Assembly: GCA_964412395.1 (NCBI GenBank) | Contig: CAYPOY010000257.1 | Coordinates: 1 to 7,581 of the forward strand | Length of the DNA: 7,581 nt | Reading direction: 5' to 3' | Source of the DNA: CAYPOY01 sp964412395 | GTDB taxonomy: Bacteria; Chloroflexota; Anaerolineae; B4-G1 | Shown: positions 6,036 to 7,581 of the stretch, in pieces | Position numbering within the stretch: the stretch's first letter is position 1 | Layout: the number at the start of each line of letters is the position of its first letter | The notes under the pieces: generated by a model | Database searches by the model: none | Told to the model about the DNA's origin: nothing | The model's input: the letters and a program-made list of their open reading frames with translations, nothing else | Position numbers and translations under genes: made by a program

Positions 6036-7581
6036 CTATCGTGCGAGTGTGACTTCGACGCTGTCCAGGGAAAAGTAGTCGCCGAGGGATTCACCGCTGA
6101 GGGTGACGGGCAACCGTTCGCCAGTGGCGGTGTGATACAGGCCCACGATGAGGGTGTAGCGGCCAGGCGGCAGGTCGAGTGGGAGGAGAACGCCGTGCCG
6201 GTCGGCCAGGACCTGGCTGGGATCCCAGATGTTGGTCGGCACCAGGCCGTCTCCGGGCTCCGTGTCGTGTTGAGCGACGAGTTGCCCCGCGCTATTGAGC
6301 AACTGGATGGTGACTTTGTACCGTTCGGCGATGGGGGTCTGGGCCTCCCAAAACAGTGTCACGGGCAGGGTGTCTCCAGGGGTGAACCAATCACCGCCGT
6401 GAACAGGCGGTGCTGGCACCAGCGCGTAGCCACACAGACGGATGCTCTCACCGAAGCGGGCATCCAGCGCAGCAGCGGGCTCCTCGGGCAACGGGGCCAC
6501 GCCGTAGGTCGCCAGGCGCACGCGGCCATACCAGCGGTCATTGGCTTTGTAGGCGTGGGCCGCCAGCCACGTCTCGATGAGCCTCTGGGGGTCGGATTCA
6601 GCGTCGCCCCAGTAGAGCACAAATAGCCGCCGATACCGTTCGATGAGCGGAGTCAGGGATGCTTCGACTTTGTCCGGTCCGGGCCGGTAAGGGGCCGGAT
6701 AGACGTCCGGGTCGGGGTAGTAGTAGGTGAAGACTTCCCACTGGTTGGGGGCGTTGAGGATGATGGCGTCGCCGGGGCGTGCGAAACTGGCAACGTCAGC
6801 GGCGATCTGGCGGTAATCGTCGCGGGCGTAGGTGGGGTTGAAGTAGAGGTTGCGGAGGGAGGGGACAAGAAGCAGGAAGCAGGAAGTAAGAAGCAGGAGG
6901 CGGATTACTAACCAGAGCCCAATTCTTGCTTCTTGCCTCTTGCCTCTTGCAATCTTGCCTCTTGCAACCTGGATCAGGTTTTCAATGCCGCGAGCCACCA
7001 GGAGGTGGAATGGCGGGAGGACGACGACGAGAAACTTGAGCCAGGCTGGTTTGTAGAGGTCAAAGGCGAAGATGAGGACAATAGGAAGTAGCAGGTAGAG
7101 GGCGACGCTGACGACGCCGAACCAACCTGCGCGGTCCGCCCGGCGGGGTCCTTCGGGGGAGTTCAGGACAGGCCACAGGCCCGCAAGCAGTAGCAACCCT
7201 GCGCCGATGAGCGGTACTGTGGCCCTCTCGACCGGTAGCGTGGTGCCGACGCTGAGCACGCGCAACACGTCCAAAAGCGCGCCCCCCAGTTCGTACGTCC
7301 ACCCGGCAGGCGACCAGCCGGTGACGCTCTTGAGCGCGGTAGGCAACCATGGCAGATAGAGGGCGACGATTGCTGCTTGTGCCCCGGCCCACAGCACCAA
7401 CCATCGCCAGCGATGGGCAGACCGGCGTGCCGAGGCCAGCCACCACAGGCCGAAGACGGTGTTGTGGACGAACAGGACGAAGGGAAAGGCGTATTGGGTG
7501 TAGAGGCCGGTGGCGCTGGTGAGGATGTAGGTGGCGAAAGAATTGCGAATGGAGGGTGGAGGGTGGAGGGTGGAGGGTGGA
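6036..7581 (-). CDS. GT39-like (PMT/ArnT type) membrane glycosyltransferase, C-terminal part; start lies beyond the right edge
   Basis: Probably transfers a sugar from a polyprenyl-phosphate carrier at the outer face of the membrane (GT-C fold). The frame is open from the window edge for 514 residues to the TAG at 6036-6038. A TTG at 7400 (residue 61) is not the real start, because the upstream frame encodes a good membrane helix (LGLYTQYAFPFVLFVHNTVF). Residues 1-9 (PPSTLHPPP) come from a heptamer array. Several hydrophobic helices follow to about residue 242, including LYLLLPIVLIFAF. YKPAWLKFLVVVLPPFHLLVARG and NPTYARDDYR look like the late part of GT39 proteins of Chloroflexota. A soluble stretch leads to a beta-rich C-terminal domain (about 362-514: GDTLPVTLFW, PPGRYTLIVGLY). 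The catalytic Asp loop of GT-C enzymes would lie in the missing N-terminal part, so activity and substrate cannot be judged. Residues 205-239 are encoded by inverted heptamer arrays. Confidence 0.8.
   Translation of the reverse strand, partial: PPSTLHPPPSIRNSFATYILTSATGLYTQYAFPFVLFVHNTVFGLWWLASARRSAHRWRWLVLWAGAQAAIVALYLPWLPTALKSVTGWSPAGWTYELGGALLDVLRVLSVGTTLPVERATVPLIGAGLLLLAGLWPVLNSPEGPRRADRAGWFGVVSVALYLLLPIVLIFAFDLYKPAWLKFLVVVLPPFHLLVARGIENLIQVARGKIARGKRQEARIGLWLVIRLLLLTSCFLLLVPSLRNLYFNPTYARDDYRQIAADVASFARPGDAIILNAPNQWEVFTYYYPDPDVYPAPYRPGPDKVEASLTPLIERYRRLFVLYWGDAESDPQRLIETWLAAHAYKANDRWYGRVRLATYGVAPLPEEPAAALDARFGESIRLCGYALVPAPPVHGGDWFTPGDTLPVTLFWEAQTPIAERYKVTIQLLNSAGQLVAQHDTEPGDGLVPTNIWDPSQVLADRHGVLLPLDLPPGRYTLIVGLYHTATGERLPVTLSGESLGDYFSLDSVEVTLAR
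6864..6966. repeat. Head-to-head heptamer arrays forming a long inverted repeat inside the glycosyltransferase gene
   Basis: Left arm 6864-6898: five plus-strand units, GACAAGA, AGCAGGA, AGCAGGA, AGTAAGA, AGCAGGA. Right arm 6924-6966: six units of TCTTGCY/TCTTGCA, with one extra base at 6952 breaking the 7-nt phase. The right-arm unit TCTTGCT is the reverse complement of AGCAAGA, so the arms are inverted about a 25-base centre (6899-6923). Pairing unit by unit gives about 28 bp with some three mismatches and a few G-T pairs. The frame stays open throughout: the right arm encodes VARGKIARGKRQEARIG (basic) and the left arm LTSCFLLLVPS (hydrophobic). Confidence 0.85.
7551..7581. repeat. GGAGGGT heptamer tandem array at the window edge, in the glycosyltransferase frame
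   Basis: Four exact plus-strand GGAGGGT units (7551-7557, 7558-7564, 7565-7571, 7572-7578) plus GGA continue to the last base, so the array is cut by the edge. Read on the minus strand in the glycosyltransferase frame it encodes PPSTLHPPP. The plus strand is dense in GG and GGG runs and could form a G-quadruplex. Confidence 0.88.

Noticed and set aside
5979..6626. Plus-strand open frame of 215 codons
   Set aside because: Antisense to the glycosyltransferase C-terminal domain and begins inside the heptamer array; no domain or credible ribosome binding site.
7398..7400. TTG as start codon of the glycosyltransferase
   Set aside because: The frame stays open upstream to the window edge and encodes a membrane helix typical of the family, so the true start lies outside the window.
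5961..7581. CRISPR array
   Set aside because: The repeats are 7-nt units in direct tandem with no spacers of 25-40 nt between them.
1..7581. Defence, toxin-antitoxin, prophage or biosynthetic cluster
   Set aside because: No gene in the window has hallmarks of such systems; the genes are metabolic or concern the cell envelope.

Overview
This window carries five protein-coding genes, all on the minus strand and with little intergenic space. The gene content and style suggest a Chloroflexota bacterium, possibly Anaerolineae-like. The pointers are a GT39-type membrane glycosyltransferase with a fused C-terminal beta-sandwich, a secreted papain-type protease followed by lectin-like and Ig/BACON-like modules, a widespread short interspersed repeat with core CCCTGAGCTTGTCGAAGGG, and heptanucleotide tandem arrays. 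This placement is an inference from style and was not tested by any search.

Layout in the direction of transcription (right to left): (1) 7581-6036, the 3' two-thirds or so of a GT39-like membrane glycosyltransferase, entering from the right edge without its start. (2) 6035-5930, a short spacer with a candidate promoter and an AAACGTG heptamer array. (3) 5929-2805, a tightly packed trio of dihydrolipoyl dehydrogenase (lpdA), PHP-type histidinol-phosphatase and lipoyl synthase (lipA). The first two genes overlap by ATGA and the last two are 3 nt apart. (4) 2804-2558, a 247-base spacer with an extended -10 promoter (TGGTATAAT) and a leader of about 160 nt that can form several hairpins. (5) 2557-1, a large secreted cysteine protease whose reading frame is open to the left edge, so its C-terminus is missing.

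The lpdA/lipA pair makes and uses the lipoyl cofactor. LipA inserts sulfur into octanoyl groups on lipoyl-dependent proteins, and Lpd reoxidises dihydrolipoyl groups in 2-oxoacid dehydrogenase or glycine cleavage complexes. No octanoyltransferase, E2 or GcvH gene is visible. The two outer genes concern the cell envelope: one encodes an integral membrane sugar transferase, the other an exported protease.

The most unusual signal is the repeat content of the right-hand 1.6 kb. Four sequence families of 7-nt tandem repeats occur there. Two lie head-to-head inside the glycosyltransferase frame, where they can form a long hairpin and encode a basic loop plus part of a membrane helix. A third also lies in that frame at the window edge, and the fourth sits just after a candidate promoter. 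A separate interspersed repeat lies in frame inside lipA. I found no CRISPR array, tRNA, rRNA, transposase, defence system or biosynthetic cluster.
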